Part shown: positions 45,293 through 56,660 of the stretch, in pieces
Layout of the letters: each line of letters opens with the position of its first letter
Numbering within the stretch: position 1 is the first letter of the stretch
Assembly: GCA_018105865.1 (NCBI GenBank)
Contig: CM030836.1
Span: 21,190,443-21,254,442 of the forward strand
DNA from: Metaphire vulgaris
Taxonomy: Eukaryota; Annelida; Clitellata; Crassiclitellata; Megascolecidae
Length of the DNA: 64,000 nucleotides
Direction of reading: 5' to 3'
The notes under the pieces: generated by a model
Told to the model about the DNA's origin: nothing
The model's database searches: none
Seen by the model: only the letters and a program-made list of their open reading frames with translations
Program-made: the position numbers and the translations under genes

Positions 45293-46161
45293 CAGAGTAG
45301 AGCGCTTAGCGTAGAAGCGAAGTAGCGAAGTAGCGTTGGACACATATCCTGTTTTACTCTTTACCAAGGTCAAATATTTTACATTGCTATGTTAATCGTC
45401 ACTCGAAGATAGCAAGGCGGTCGACGCATTTGCCAAACGACCAGACATACAATCACCCGATGCGTTCGATCAGCGCCATCTGGAGAGTCGTGTTCTGAAT
45501 TCTAAATAACCGGAAATAGCCGGTTCTAACGCAGGTCGAGATCCAGCAAAGCAGAACCAAGGATCGCCGCCAGGTGGCGCTACAGAGGCCCCACACAAAG
45601 CACCTGTCGTTGGCCTTTTAGGCCTTCGCACAGAGCACGGCAGAAATGTCACTTTGGCCTTCGCTAGAAGCACAAATTCTGACAAAACAAACACGAAGTC
45701 CTTAGAATTTGTTATTCACGATCAAAAAATAAGACCATCTAGAGACTGAACGGAGAAACGATTGGCAAATATGGACACAAAGCCAATGCGTAGCCTATAA
45801 TATATAGCCTATGCAATATAGACCTATAACCTAGTGCTGTAGGATTTAGACTCAGCGAAGAGCACTGACGCTATTTGACCCAGTTATGCACTTCGTGTGC
45901 AATGTTCAGAAGCGCTGACTTCGAATTAGTTAGCGATGACGCACGATGCTTAAGACTATTTTCTCTGGTACTCTGGTAAAGAACCGACTGCTTCAGGCGT
46001 ACCAGCGAATGGTCGACTGGTAGCAGTACCATACTTCATCTCAGCGTTCACTCACTGGTACGTCAAATCCACCAGAAACCCTTCTTCTCCTTCTCTGAAT
46101 CCAGAGCCGAACAGCCTTTTAACAGGAGTCGTTTGTGGCGAATTCTGTTTATGCGTCGTTG

Positions 46162-46217
<56 letters not shown>

Positions 46218-47465
46218 GGTTCTGAAAGGGAAGCTACGCCATTTGCATTCAGTCAATTTCTATGATTGATGGATATTTTGGGGGGTAATTCCATCCACGT
46301 GTCGACCGGACGATGACCGGGCAGTGGGTGAGGGGAGGCTGCCTAATGGAAAACGGGATCCGTCTTTGTTGTGATAATTGAGGTCACAGATTCGAGTCCA
46401 GAAAACAGCGCTGTCTCCGGATTTGGTGGGGACTGGACTCCCAACGCCCCTCAGAAACCGCCCACTGCCATACACTGTGTGACGTATGGAATGGGCCATT
46501 TCGGTCGAAGGGGTGGTCAAGAGAGTCAGAGGGAAATAAAATGCAGCAACTGACGATGGGGGAAAATATGCCGTAGACTTTTTTCGGTAAAAACCCGTTG
46601 ATGATAATTGCAAGTCGCAATTGGTTGAAGGTTCTTCAAATGACGAGACAGTGAATGTGTTTTTCATGAAACGCGACGTAGAGAGGCGTCTTAATTTTTC
46701 CGTTACACTGTGTAGCGGAGCTGCGGAGGAATGCAGGACAAGTGAAATTAGGCGACGACTGTCAACGAACAGCAGATGCTCTGCATCATGCTCTGCTTCG
46801 AACAGAAGCGCATAACAAACAAAAGGCAGATTTCACAAACACAGGAACTGTTTCAGCAAATGTCAAGGACCGCAGTCACGTCTGTACAACAGACATATCA
46901 CATCGGGTAGGATAAGACACCAGATGTCTGACGCGTTTGCTGTATATTATAACGAGTCTTAAAGCAAGAGCTCGGAATTCTCACGAGAGACCATCAACTG
47001 ATCATTAACAGCTCTTAAAACATCCTAATAAATCTCAATTTCAAATTATTCTCAGTAGGCCTAAGGGGAGGAACAAAGAAACTTAAGACCAGACTAATTT
47101 CCGACCCCATTAGGGACTGGGGTCCAACTTGTGGGTGGGAAGTTAACCCCATGGAAAATAGAGCATTGTCTACAGTAAAAGGGTCTGAAATCGCGTTTTG
47201 CTGTCGTTCTAGAATATGCGACGTCCAACTAGCAGTGGCTTTTGTCACCTTCGCTGCCTTGGCAACCACTTAAGATCAAAATAATACAGCACAAAAGTTA
47301 CTCGCGTTCTTGCCTTCCAACAATAATATTATAAACGGCAAACGGTGACCGATAAAACGGCTACGGTTAATAAGTCTTCAGTATGTTCGATGCAGTCCTG
47401 TTTTTTCCATCTTCTCATTTAAGTCTAAGTCTTACCTGCTGAAGGAAGCAGAGAAGATCAGTCAT
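37381..47465 (-). CDS. MOB2: MOB2-type kinase activator
   Basis: Five exons, 47436-47465, 42894-42990, 41891-41994, 41587-41707 and 37381-37808, agree in phase and give 259 residues. MOB2 proteins bind NDR/LATS-family kinases and oppose or support their activation in growth and polarity signalling. Family blocks are RVDYNEWLASNTLSFFEHVN, YLWLDGRGKKCKCSAPQYID, DESIFPTKYGNNFPRSFEKF and HVLAHIYQCHC, followed by LLSHLNTVTFHFLLFNRRF. Zinc ligands appear to be C61, C69, H142 and H147; the cysteine pair is C-x7-C instead of the usual C-x4-C. About 65 residues follow the MOB fold with no domain I know. The first exon (MTDLLCFLQQ, donor GTAAGA) is inferred from phase; a MAWLMG exon at 48095-48111 resembles the vertebrate start but would need one more exon. 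Confidence 0.88.
37973..38030. repeat. Tandem repeat, 20-bp unit
   Basis: About three copies of TACTCACTAGTATAGGTCT in the last MOB2 intron. Confidence 0.85.
38790..38957 (-). pseudogene. BED-type zinc-finger fragment (probable hAT transposase remnant)
   Basis: From the ATG at 38957 the minus strand reads MPVKMSVNKEG, then VIWNYFEKSDDFNNAVSNAC and RLCGEF. The W-x-YF start and C-x2-C pair match the BED zinc finger of hAT transposases and ZBED genes. A later His exists (LLTHLQ), but the expected H-x(3-5)-H pair is incomplete and the frame ends shortly after. It lies inside the last MOB2 intron and no catalytic domain is nearby. It could instead be an unrecognised exon. Confidence 0.45.
39622..39848. 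repeat. Long inverted repeat (foldback)
   Basis: The left arm (about 39622-39692) and right arm (about 39784-39848) are inverted copies over nearly 70 bases with a few mismatches, including GAGAGGTGTCCCATTT and its complement AAATGGGACACCTCTC. They are separated by about 90 bases and end beside the TTA microsatellite. No target duplication was found. Confidence 0.8.
39849..39944. repeat. (TTA)n microsatellite
   Basis: About 32 perfect copies. Poly-Tyr and poly-Ile open frames here are artefacts of the repeat. Confidence 0.97.
42040..42117. repeat. (TA)n palindrome
   Basis: A TA run flanked by perfect inverted arms ATCTGCATTAGGC and GCCTAATGCAGAT, so the whole segment is one long hairpin-forming palindrome. 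Confidence 0.9.
43560..43709. mobile_element. hAT-like MITE with CAGTGGCGTAGCGT ends
   Basis: Inverted ends CAGTGGCGTAGCGT and ACGCTACGCCTCTG. The interior repeats TGCCGCCCATGGCT. No 8-bp duplication is visible, so a boundary may be altered. A related fragment lies near 52115-52185. Confidence 0.6.
44030..44087. repeat. (TA)n microsatellite
   Basis: About 28 copies. Confidence 0.95.
44732..44774. repeat. (GT)n microsatellite
   Basis: About 21 perfect copies. Confidence 0.95.
45060..45155. repeat. Tandem repeat, 19-bp unit
   Basis: Five copies of TAATAAGGCAGATCATACT, the first followed by a short spacer. Confidence 0.9.
45248..45289. repeat. (TC)n microsatellite
   Basis: About 20 perfect copies. 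Confidence 0.95.
46162..46215. repeat. (GAT)n microsatellite
   Basis: About 18 perfect copies. Confidence 0.95.
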
Positions 47466-47486
47466 AGTCATAGATGCAGTTACGTG

Positions 47487-47656
47487 CATAGGCGGATTTA
47501 GAGTTTAATATTTGGGTAGGCTAGCATGGGGGTCTGGGGGTGTCATCCAGCACGGCGACAGACCTGGTGTTGATGGAAAAAACAGGTTTTTGTTTTGTTT
47601 TGGTGGGATTAGTTGGGTAGGCCTAACCAAGCCTTTAATAAAATCCGCCTATGATG
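47487..47656. mobile_element. hAT-like MITE with CATAGGCGGATTT ends
   Basis: Inverted ends CATAGGCGGATTT and AAATCCGCCTATG, the latter followed by ATG. An exact 8-bp duplication GTTACGTG lies at 47479-47486 and 47657-47664. It sits 22 bases upstream of the proposed MOB2 start codon. Confidence 0.65.
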
Positions 47657-47706
47657 GTTACGTGGTCTCTACGCTGCGCGCCGCAGTGGTGCAGTCTATG
47701 ACGCAA

Positions 47707-47776
47707 GCCTAAAGCAGAAGAAGAAGAAGAAGAAGAAGAAGAAGAAGAAGAAGAAGAAGAAGAAGAAGAAGAAGAA
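47707..47776. repeat. (AAG)n microsatellite
   Basis: About 23 perfect copies, 50 bases beyond the MITE at 47487-47656. Confidence 0.95.
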
Positions 47777-47864
47777 AGGCTCTGGGCTGCAATCACCATG
47801 AAATCGATTTCACGGCGATTAGGCTAATGAAACTGTGCATGCCTACAATCTGACAAATGTCTCA

Positions 47865-47865
<1 letters not shown>

Positions 47866-47928
<63 letters not shown>

Positions 47929-48141
47929 TTCCTAAGTCATTCGTTTACAAACACCTGTTTGCTGTTGTTAATGAGACCGTGGTCTGATACGGAACACCAA
48001 AATGCAAATCATCATTCAAAACACTTAGACAGATGTGCTGTGAAATCGGATGAATCTGTCGAGAGACGACGAAGAGTAGTAAAGCAATACGTACCCCATC
48101 AGCCACGCCATGCCCCGTCTCTAGTGAACGTCGGAGACACA

Positions 48142-48193
<52 letters not shown>
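47866..48193. repeat. Two (GA)n arrays around the alternative MOB2 exon
   Basis: GA runs at 47866-47926 and 48147-48193 flank the short MAWLMG exon. The plus-strand Arg/Glu-rich open frame across them is not a gene. Confidence 0.9.
48095..48111 (-). CDS. Possible alternative first exon of MOB2
   Basis: ATG at 48111 reads MAWLMG and is cut by a GTACGT donor in phase 2. Vertebrate MOB2 begins with a similar MDWLMG. The next known exon (42894-42990) starts in phase 0, so a further exon that I could not find would be needed. The short length makes chance possible. Confidence 0.4.
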
Positions 48194-48196
<3 letters not shown>

Positions 48197-48197
48197 T

Positions 48198-50362
48198 GAA
48201 AGTGTTTAACTCTTCGGTGCGTTCTCAACACGCAGTTGACGGTCGTCTAAACTGCGGCGAAGCTCCGTTGTTTTCTCCTCCTCCTTCGGAGCCTCTTCGA
48301 TGATTTGACGCTTGTGGCTCGACTGGCCTCCTAGCTCTTGTCGCCGATCGAATAAGCGTTTTTTGGGCGTCGATGCGTCCTTTATACAGCGTGTACCTGA
48401 GGCGCGCAGTTGGTCGACTGCGCCATCCGCCCACAAAGGCTGCGCTCCTCATCAACGCCGTTTCAAAAAGGACAAAGACAACGATATCAACTGCAGGAAC
48501 CAACACACTAGCTGCCTCTCTCAACAACAACAACTTACTCTCTACTACTACTACTCTACTACTACTACTACTACTACTACTCTACCAGTCACTACTACTA
48601 ATAATAATAATAATTTAATAGTTCAGGGATAAAGTCCATAAAAGCCAAGAATCGTTTACAATTATTTTCCAGTGGCAATGACTGAACAATTTCCACTGCA
48701 AGGTTATCTCTTTCCATGCAATTTGGCACCATTTTTCTTGAAATTTGTAAACAAAATTCCGCTTGAGCTGCAGTACGTAGACAAATGACAAATTGGATTT
48801 TGCCAAATAAACAATACTAGTAATAATTGTGCTTATAGAGTGCACAGATATGAATATTATCATTTCATTTCGCTTTTCCTCCGAAACTAAAATACGAAAG
48901 GGTAATTCCAAATCAACACGCTTTTGAATAAAATCGACAATCTAGATAAAAACTGGCAATTGAGCAATGTGGCCAATACCAATGTAGATTAAAAATGTCC
49001 TTTAAAATGTTCACAAAAAAAATTACCACAAGCAAAAAATGCTTTTTCTGCAAGAAACAGTGCCCTATATTTTGCAAAACCATTAGCAGGTGCTCTTCAC
49101 TTCTCTATCAAAAGTGCAAGCCATTCACACGTCTGCCAATACCATTCTCTGTAGTTTAAAATGTCCTTTAAAATTTCCAATTTACGCCACAGGCAAAATT
49201 CTGAATACTAATTCTACGACAGACAGTGACCTAATTTTTTGCAAAACAAAATATTAAATCTAATAATTCTCTGTTCGTCCTTTAAAATGTCCAATTTACG
49301 CATTAGATAATGCCAGGAAAATTCTGAATGTCAAGCACTTTTGATCTTAGAGATAGTGGCATAATTTTTGAAAAAACTTGATTAGCAGGTGCTTATTCCT
49401 ATTATTCTTACCCTATTATTATTTATTCAAATGCCTCTGGGCAGAATTTTACTAAATTGTATTGATCATTTTTATCCACAAAATGGACAATCACACGATT
49501 TATCAACTGTACCAGATAACCAACACACTGCCTTGGTATCTCTCTTTATTAGAACTGATTATTTTCCAGGGCAAGACTTATAAGGTAGGCAACAAGTACC
49601 TAGCAGCATGCAAATTGGTTTTGTCCATTGTAGGCCTATACATACGATACTGCATAGTACATACCAGTGATTGTAATACGATTATAAAAACAATTGAGAA
49701 CACAATGAATTTAAAAACACCAAAAATTCGCGAAAAAACTTTTTCCACTAACAATCATGGGGCGAAAGGCCCCCTGCCCCAAATGACGTCCCTGTTTAAT
49801 ATCCTTCACTAATTCACTCGAATGATTAGTTGTTAGTAGGCCTAAAGACTTTTTGATTTATTATTGAGTGATCAAAAGCTGTTTAATACAACTGCGTATA
49901 TATCGGTTCTGTTGTCGACCACCCTGCCCTTCACCTCCCCAGAAAAAAAATTCATCGATTTTGCGCAAATCCCACGACTGATCCCAGTCCCAATAAATAC
50001 GGATCCTCCCCTCCCCTCCCCCGGGCCCACGCCAATGTCTGTATCATGGAAGCACAAACAATGTCGTGAATAGTTATTCCGATGTTATGTTACGACATTT
50101 CTCAAGACCAGTGGACGCTTATATCGAAGGATTCGAAGCCGTGATTTCCACTTCCTGTTGTGATCGTCATGTTCCTCTGCAGATGGTCACGTGGGCGATC
50201 ACGTGACAGCAATAGTCGTCGCAAAGATTTAGGAAACGCAGAATATAAGACAAAAATCTATTTGCAAATGCCAAGTCCTTTGAGGAACGACTTGACAAAA
50301 CAATTGTAATCTGGGTCTCACGCCCCCCCGCCTCCCCAACCCCGATGCCCTCCGTTGGGTAT
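48198..50362. other. Intergenic region between MOB2 and caspase A
   Basis: No coding exon is supported. Near 48.54-48.58 kb is a TAC/CTA microsatellite. From 48.99 to 49.37 kb the phrase TCCTTTAAAATGTYCA followed by GCAAAA-type text recurs in three diverged copies, a local duplication of unknown origin. Confidence 0.5.
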
Positions 50363-51295
50363 CTATGACAGGGCAGGCGGTGGGCAGACGGGTGCCGCTT
50401 GTGGCGCACGAGGCAGAAGAAAGACTTTGCGTCTGAGAGTGTCTCGTTTCTCTCCCATCTGCTTCTGACCGGCCATCGGCTGATCGTGAAGTCGATTCAT
50501 GACCTGCAGAAGGCAGAGAGACACACGTCAACCTTTTACTTATACATTATTACTACGCATACGTTGAAATATGTCACGCGCATGTTCTGTGGCGGCCACG
50601 AATCATGCAATTCTGCTCTTTGGAAAATTCTCTTTTTCATCTTAGGGCTTCGTGTGGCTTTATTTTTCTAAAGTTAAAATCTTAAACTGCCTGTAAATAG
50701 TAATAATAAATTAATAATGCAAAACATTATGTTAATGATTAATTGCCATCTGCCGTTGACGGATCGACGTATCCTACGATAGGAGGAGGTCTACAGCAGA
50801 GCAGAGGCCTTTGTTAACGGGGACTCTGCTGCTGCTGTGGCCTCCGCCGTGTGCTGTGCACGGGGCCTGGGTCTCTACCTCTCTGTTAGCATTGACTGTA
50901 GGTCGTCTTCATGCGCTCTTTTGGCAAAAACTTCCACAAGACTTTGAACAAAGAAGCTTCCTTTCTCCGAATGTCTCAGTGCAACATATCCTACGAAAAC
51001 GACCAAGACAATGATATACAAGACAACGGCGAAGGTATTAGAAGCTGTCTAGAACCATAACCATAACGATACATCTCAGCCGCTGTTGCTACTCAGGAGT
51101 CGTTCCATTTCAAATGCAAGACAAGATTTGTCAAAATCTGCTAATAAGACATTGAGAAGTCGAAACTTCTTGAGCCTCATCTGAATTCAAATCTTAAAAA
51201 CACGAAAATTATTTAGTCGGAGAACAGGACCTGATTAGAAATATTTCTCGACAGCTGCACCGGGGGCATTCGTATACATTGACTTTTGCATCTAA

Positions 51296-51336
<41 letters not shown>

Positions 51337-52729
51337 ATATTGAGCCGATGGTAGAGGTCCTAAATCAGCGGTTCTCAACCTTTATAGTGCCGCGACCCCT
51401 TTAATTCAATTCCCCATGATGTGGCGACCCCAACGGTAAAATTATTTTCGTTCACAATGTAAGCTGCATCTAATCGTTATTATTTAATTGTCTCCATGTC
51501 TATCCTCGAATGACAATTATAGTGAAACAACTGCTGATATTTTGACCGATGAAAAGAGACAACCCCATATTTCTGATGGTCTAACCCATGAAAATCGTCA
51601 TTCGACCCCCTTGGGGTCGCGACCCACAGGTTGAAACCGCTGTCCTAAATGAAATTGAGTAGAAGTAAGTAAGCAAGACGAATTATTCCTACCGCCTGCC
51701 GTTGAGTAGACAATAGCCATGTCCGCCTTTTCGTGTGTAGTTGCGACGCTGACCTCGTCACATTGGACGCGCTCGGACCCTCTCTCCATCGACAGACTTC
51801 TCTCGAGGTCGTCGGCCAATTCGTGACCTTCGAAAGTGACGTCATCGAGCGAAGGATGCTTCGCTGAGAAAGGATCGTCCGCAGTCGTCTTGTCTTCATC
51901 GGAAAAAAACTACGACGATTGAAAATCCCAAGAGACGACCAAGAAACGCGCTGAGCCTCTGTTGCGCTCCACGGCCTCCACTCCCGTAGATCGAGAGACA
52001 ATCACCCCCTCCCTCCCTCCCTCCCTGGACAGCTCAGTCACCGACTCATAAGCAATGCCGCCCCACCAACCTACTCCTATTATTACTAAAAGCAAAAAAC
52101 GTCATCGCCGCTCAATCTGCCGCCCCCTTCATGTGTGCCGCCCATGGCTCGAGCCATAGTAGCCATTGGCACGCAACGCCTCTGGATCCAGGTGAAATCC
52201 AGGATATCCGGCCGGACAACCAGCAGGTGACCGTCTACGCTGGATAGGTCAGGTCAAAAAGATGGGGTTTTAATCTTGTTCTAAACATCTGTATAACCTT
52301 GAAGGGTTAACATCACTTCAAGCAGCGATAGTTAATCAGTAGGTCCAATATTGAACGCCACGATGTCACGGAAGTCGTCAGTTGCAGTGATACTCATCAG
52401 AGTCTCTGTTAAATGAACGCGACGCATATGCTGCTGTCTAAACCGCATAAATCGGAGTTTCACAAACTGCCCAATGTTCACTTAACTCTTATGTTGCCCC
52501 TCAATTATAACATAGGTCTCCTTTCAATTGCTGTGATACATAAACAGTGCTGTCTATCACCGTTTGATTTTAGCGGTGTGTGTGTGTGTGTGTGTGTGTG
52601 TGTGCAAAAGACATGTCACTATTTACTGCATATGCATACAGAGACCATCGCAGACCGTGAATTTGCGGTGAATTTTTCGCAAACACGCCGCACATTTCTA
52701 CTGGCCGAACTAACAATCTCAAATATACG

Positions 52730-52794
<65 letters not shown>

Positions 52795-54498
52795 TAATAT
52801 AAGAGCGACGCCAACCGTCGTCGTCGTCAACTGATTCCGTCTTTTCCTCTTCGCTTCCTTTCCGTTCCGTGTCTTCATTTGTGGACGCTCTGGACAGAGA
52901 TCTCCTCACTGGGAACGGTCTCATCCTCCCCCCCTCTCCTGCATCAGCACAGACGTCTCCCCAGCCCCGATCAGTTCCTCCGAAACGTCTGCGTGAAATC
53001 TACGAGGATATTCTTCTTCTTCGGATTTCTCTCCGGATGAGAAGCGAGAGACAGAAGCACAGTCCGATTCTGACTCCCTTTGTCTTAGTTTCTGTACAAC
53101 ACACAGTCGATGATAATAGTAATTATTAGTAAGCAACACTCTCCATTTTTAGCATTGTTTTCATAGTTAATAGATTTTTGGATCGGACTCTAAGGGAACT
53201 GCATTGAAGTGATCATCGTCTGGTGCTAAGCGCATTATTACTACAGTTGCGCTGTGGTGGACGTTTTTAATATTATAGATGGAAGCAGGCCTAATGATGA
53301 TGATGATCATCACTTGATGCCCCATCTGGTCTCTTGCCTCCTTGACACGCTTGAATGAAGAAGAGCTTCGGTTTGTTGATGAGGCCAGGACAGTTGTTTC
53401 CGTCGAAAAGAGCGGTTATTCTGTCGACGGAAACGGTCCTTTCGTCTCTTCCGTAGATTTCATTTCTCCTTCCATGACTCAGCAAAAACAGAGCGAAGGC
53501 GTCGAATCGCTTGTGATGCTCAGCCTCACTTTCCCATTTCAACAGCTTAACAATCTCCTGCAATAACAGTGTCATATTGAGATGCGACGTGTGTATGTGT
53601 GTGTGTGTGTGTGCTACGTGTGTGTACTTATGCATCTTAAAACGAAGCAACGCTGCATATCAATGATAACAAACTTCTCAATATATTTAGATTTCTTCTT
53701 ATGCTTATTTCTGACTTCAGTCAAGTGGCAACTAATCGCAATTTCCCTTAAAGTGCTTAACATGTTTACTATGTCTATGCTGAGAGGTTTTGTTTTTTTG
53801 TTCCTAAATTTTGAAGTGCGTTCAATATTTCAGTCTAATTGTACCGTAGTTGAAAGGTCTTTGTAGACTTCAGTTTCGAAGTGCAGTGCATGGAAGAGGT
53901 ATTCCAGCCATTTCCTGTCCTCTGCTGCTCCCTCGCGGCGCCTCAACGTAGAAAAGTATTCGTTGTTGATGACAATCGCTCGACCAAGCGGCCTGCTATC
54001 GCATTTATAGGCAATCTACAAGGGAAACGACTCTCATAATAATTATAGAAAGCTGCTCTCATTAACAATTTAACAGTAAAATCTAATGTGAACATCTTCG
54101 CATTAACTGGACAGACACATTTTGCTGCATACCGGTAGTTTGCATCATCTGCAGGTTTTAACGACAATTATGACAGCATTAAGTAGAAAGTTTCAGCATT
54201 TACTAACAGCGTGAAATTTCTGAAAGAAAATACAGGACGATTAGGAACTTGTAACTGCTATTCTAGCCATAATTCAGTCGACTGCGCAGGGCCTGACAGC
54301 CTGACAGAATCCGTGATGAAGTGTCTTCAAACAAACTGGACATTAGAGAGATATTAACATGGACGCTGGTACAGAGCTGACGTCAATATTATGCTCTATC
54401 TAGGCTGATGTATATGGCGCCAATATAATTACCAACAGATAGATATCGACTCATAGAAGTTCTATTTTTAACTATAAAATGGTTATTTAAGAACAGCC

Positions 54499-54578
<80 letters not shown>

Positions 54579-56609
54579 TGCCTTTTCCTTGACTGACTGT
54601 GATACTCGTTCGATGAATTCCTGACTGCTGACACAAAATTTTATATTCGAAAATTCTTTTGAAAGATTTTCTAAAATGCAGAAAACAGATTTATTTTCTA
54701 ATGACACAACACTTTCTCAATTCTATTCTACTTGAAAACGGTTCAATTAATCATTGCTGTTAACTATTTCAACCTCCAGTTATAATAGCATCTCTGATTT
54801 GTAAAAGGTTTTAATGATTATATACAGACGGTCATGCCAAATATTTATCTCGCCCACATACTCCATAGATTCAACTGTAGTTCGATTTGTGGGGTTTTGG
54901 AGAGTTTAAAGTTTGAAGACGACCCCTAAAATACTTTGTCTTTAGTCTAGATCATCATGCATACATCAATGTAAGGTCCACATTTTACACCATCAAGTGG
55001 TGTGAACACTTGCTCTATAGACTACCTTGTCGCTCTATAGTATATACAGATGGTTAAATCGCTTATAGAAGCGAAAACTCTACGACACCTGTGGCCTTAC
55101 CTGCATCACTCGATGACGAAGGTTTTGGCAGTGGACAGGCATCTGGGGACAAAGACTGCAGGGCATCTGATGCTATCGTCTGGTTGTCGGATGATGACAA
55201 TGACTGCAGACTGCCACTTGAAGGGTTTGAGGCAAGCGATGACCTTGGGCGACCTAAAGGTCGGAGTAGCTTGACGATCACCAGTTGATTTGTGGCGAAC
55301 ATGATGTCGCAGAAGGCGTTGAACTGCCAGTCGGACGCCTTCTCCAAACGATGCAAAAGCATTTCATTGCGCGTCGACTCCTCGTGATAATCCTAAGTCA
55401 GAGGCAAATTGTCCGTTAATTCACAAAGTCCACAGAAACCAAAAGAAGCAAAACGCTTCCTTTGTCTCTGGGATTGAAAGATTATTCGGCGGACGACGCA
55501 CCGACACATCCACCTACGCTCGTCTAAACAGCTAAGAAAAGACTGAATGAAATTCCGCCCCTTTTACACATAACGCATTTCAAATGTGAAAACGCCGTTT
55601 GCATCAGTTAATCTGACGGTCAAGAGGAGAGACAACTTGGACTAGAAACCTTTATGCTTTTCAGTTGAAATTCCGTGAAGACCTTTTTTCCATGAGTTTT
55701 CCAAACACGTCAGCATCTGTCACCATCGTCTCCACAATCCTGTTCCAGTGTATCTTCAGAAGACATTGTGCCTCAAATGACAGAGGGCAACAGCGAGGGG
55801 ACGACAGGACTTCGATGGAGTCGCTGGCGACGATGTCCGCCGATTGGTCATCGGATTCACGGACGCTGCTTAGCCCCTCACTCACCAAACGGCCTTGACC
55901 CGTTTTCTCCAACGCCTCACAGAACTTTTGGAATTCAGGAAAAGATTTCTTTTCCAGCATCTCCAGGAGTGTTTCCACTCTGTCGATTGTCATTTTCCTC
56001 CCCTTTAATTGAGGTAAAAAAGGAATCACAAAATGGGGTCAACGATATAAGGACAAAGGACAGATCAATGAGATACTATATATGATAGTAATTAATGTAG
56101 GCCTATATTCTAAAAGGATCATTCTTTATATGTGATAAAATGCGAATGTCTTACAGTGGCGGCTCCAGGATTTGGCAAGTGGGGACCGTGGAGCCGCCAC
56201 TGATGTCTTAACCGTGAGATACGATGACGCCCAGGAACGATTTGGATGCCATTTGGAATGAGTCTCACAAACGTCTGAAGGCATTCTCTTCTGTTATTGT
56301 TGTTCTCCAGTGGCATACCTAGGATATGCCAGGTAGGGCAGATGCCCCCAGTGGGGAGCCACTTGAAGGGGATGCAAAAAACTCTGTGATCTTGCTCTCA
56401 GAGCAGAGCAGAGAGAAAAGAAACTGATATGCTGACTTTGAGCACTCATCATAAACCAGTTCGCATCAGTAAAAGCAAGAAAAGTGCATTTTTGGTTTTA
56501 GTCTTGTACCAATAAAATGTCATGATTTGTTAATCAAGGATATGTTAACCTCCTGCTAATTTAATTGTCTGCCCCCCCCCTCCGTCAAAAGACAATGGGC
56601 GTCTGCATG

Positions 56610-56660
<51 letters not shown>

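Larger units (their letters stand above)
42991..47435 (-). other. Large first MOB2 intron
   Basis: No supported coding exon. It holds the element at 43560-43709 and arrays of TA, GT, TC, GAT and a 19-bp tandem. A minus-strand open segment near 43262-43350 (VKAMKKEQEENVDFAGKF) follows a CAAAG acceptor but has no donor. Confidence 0.5.

Noticed and set aside
46260..46667. 135-codon minus-strand open frame
   Set aside because: No family likeness, no splice sites in register and a simple Ser/Thr-rich composition. It lies in the large MOB2 intron.
47857..48303. 148-codon Arg/Glu-rich plus-strand open frame
   Set aside because: Most of it is translation of two (GA)n microsatellites.
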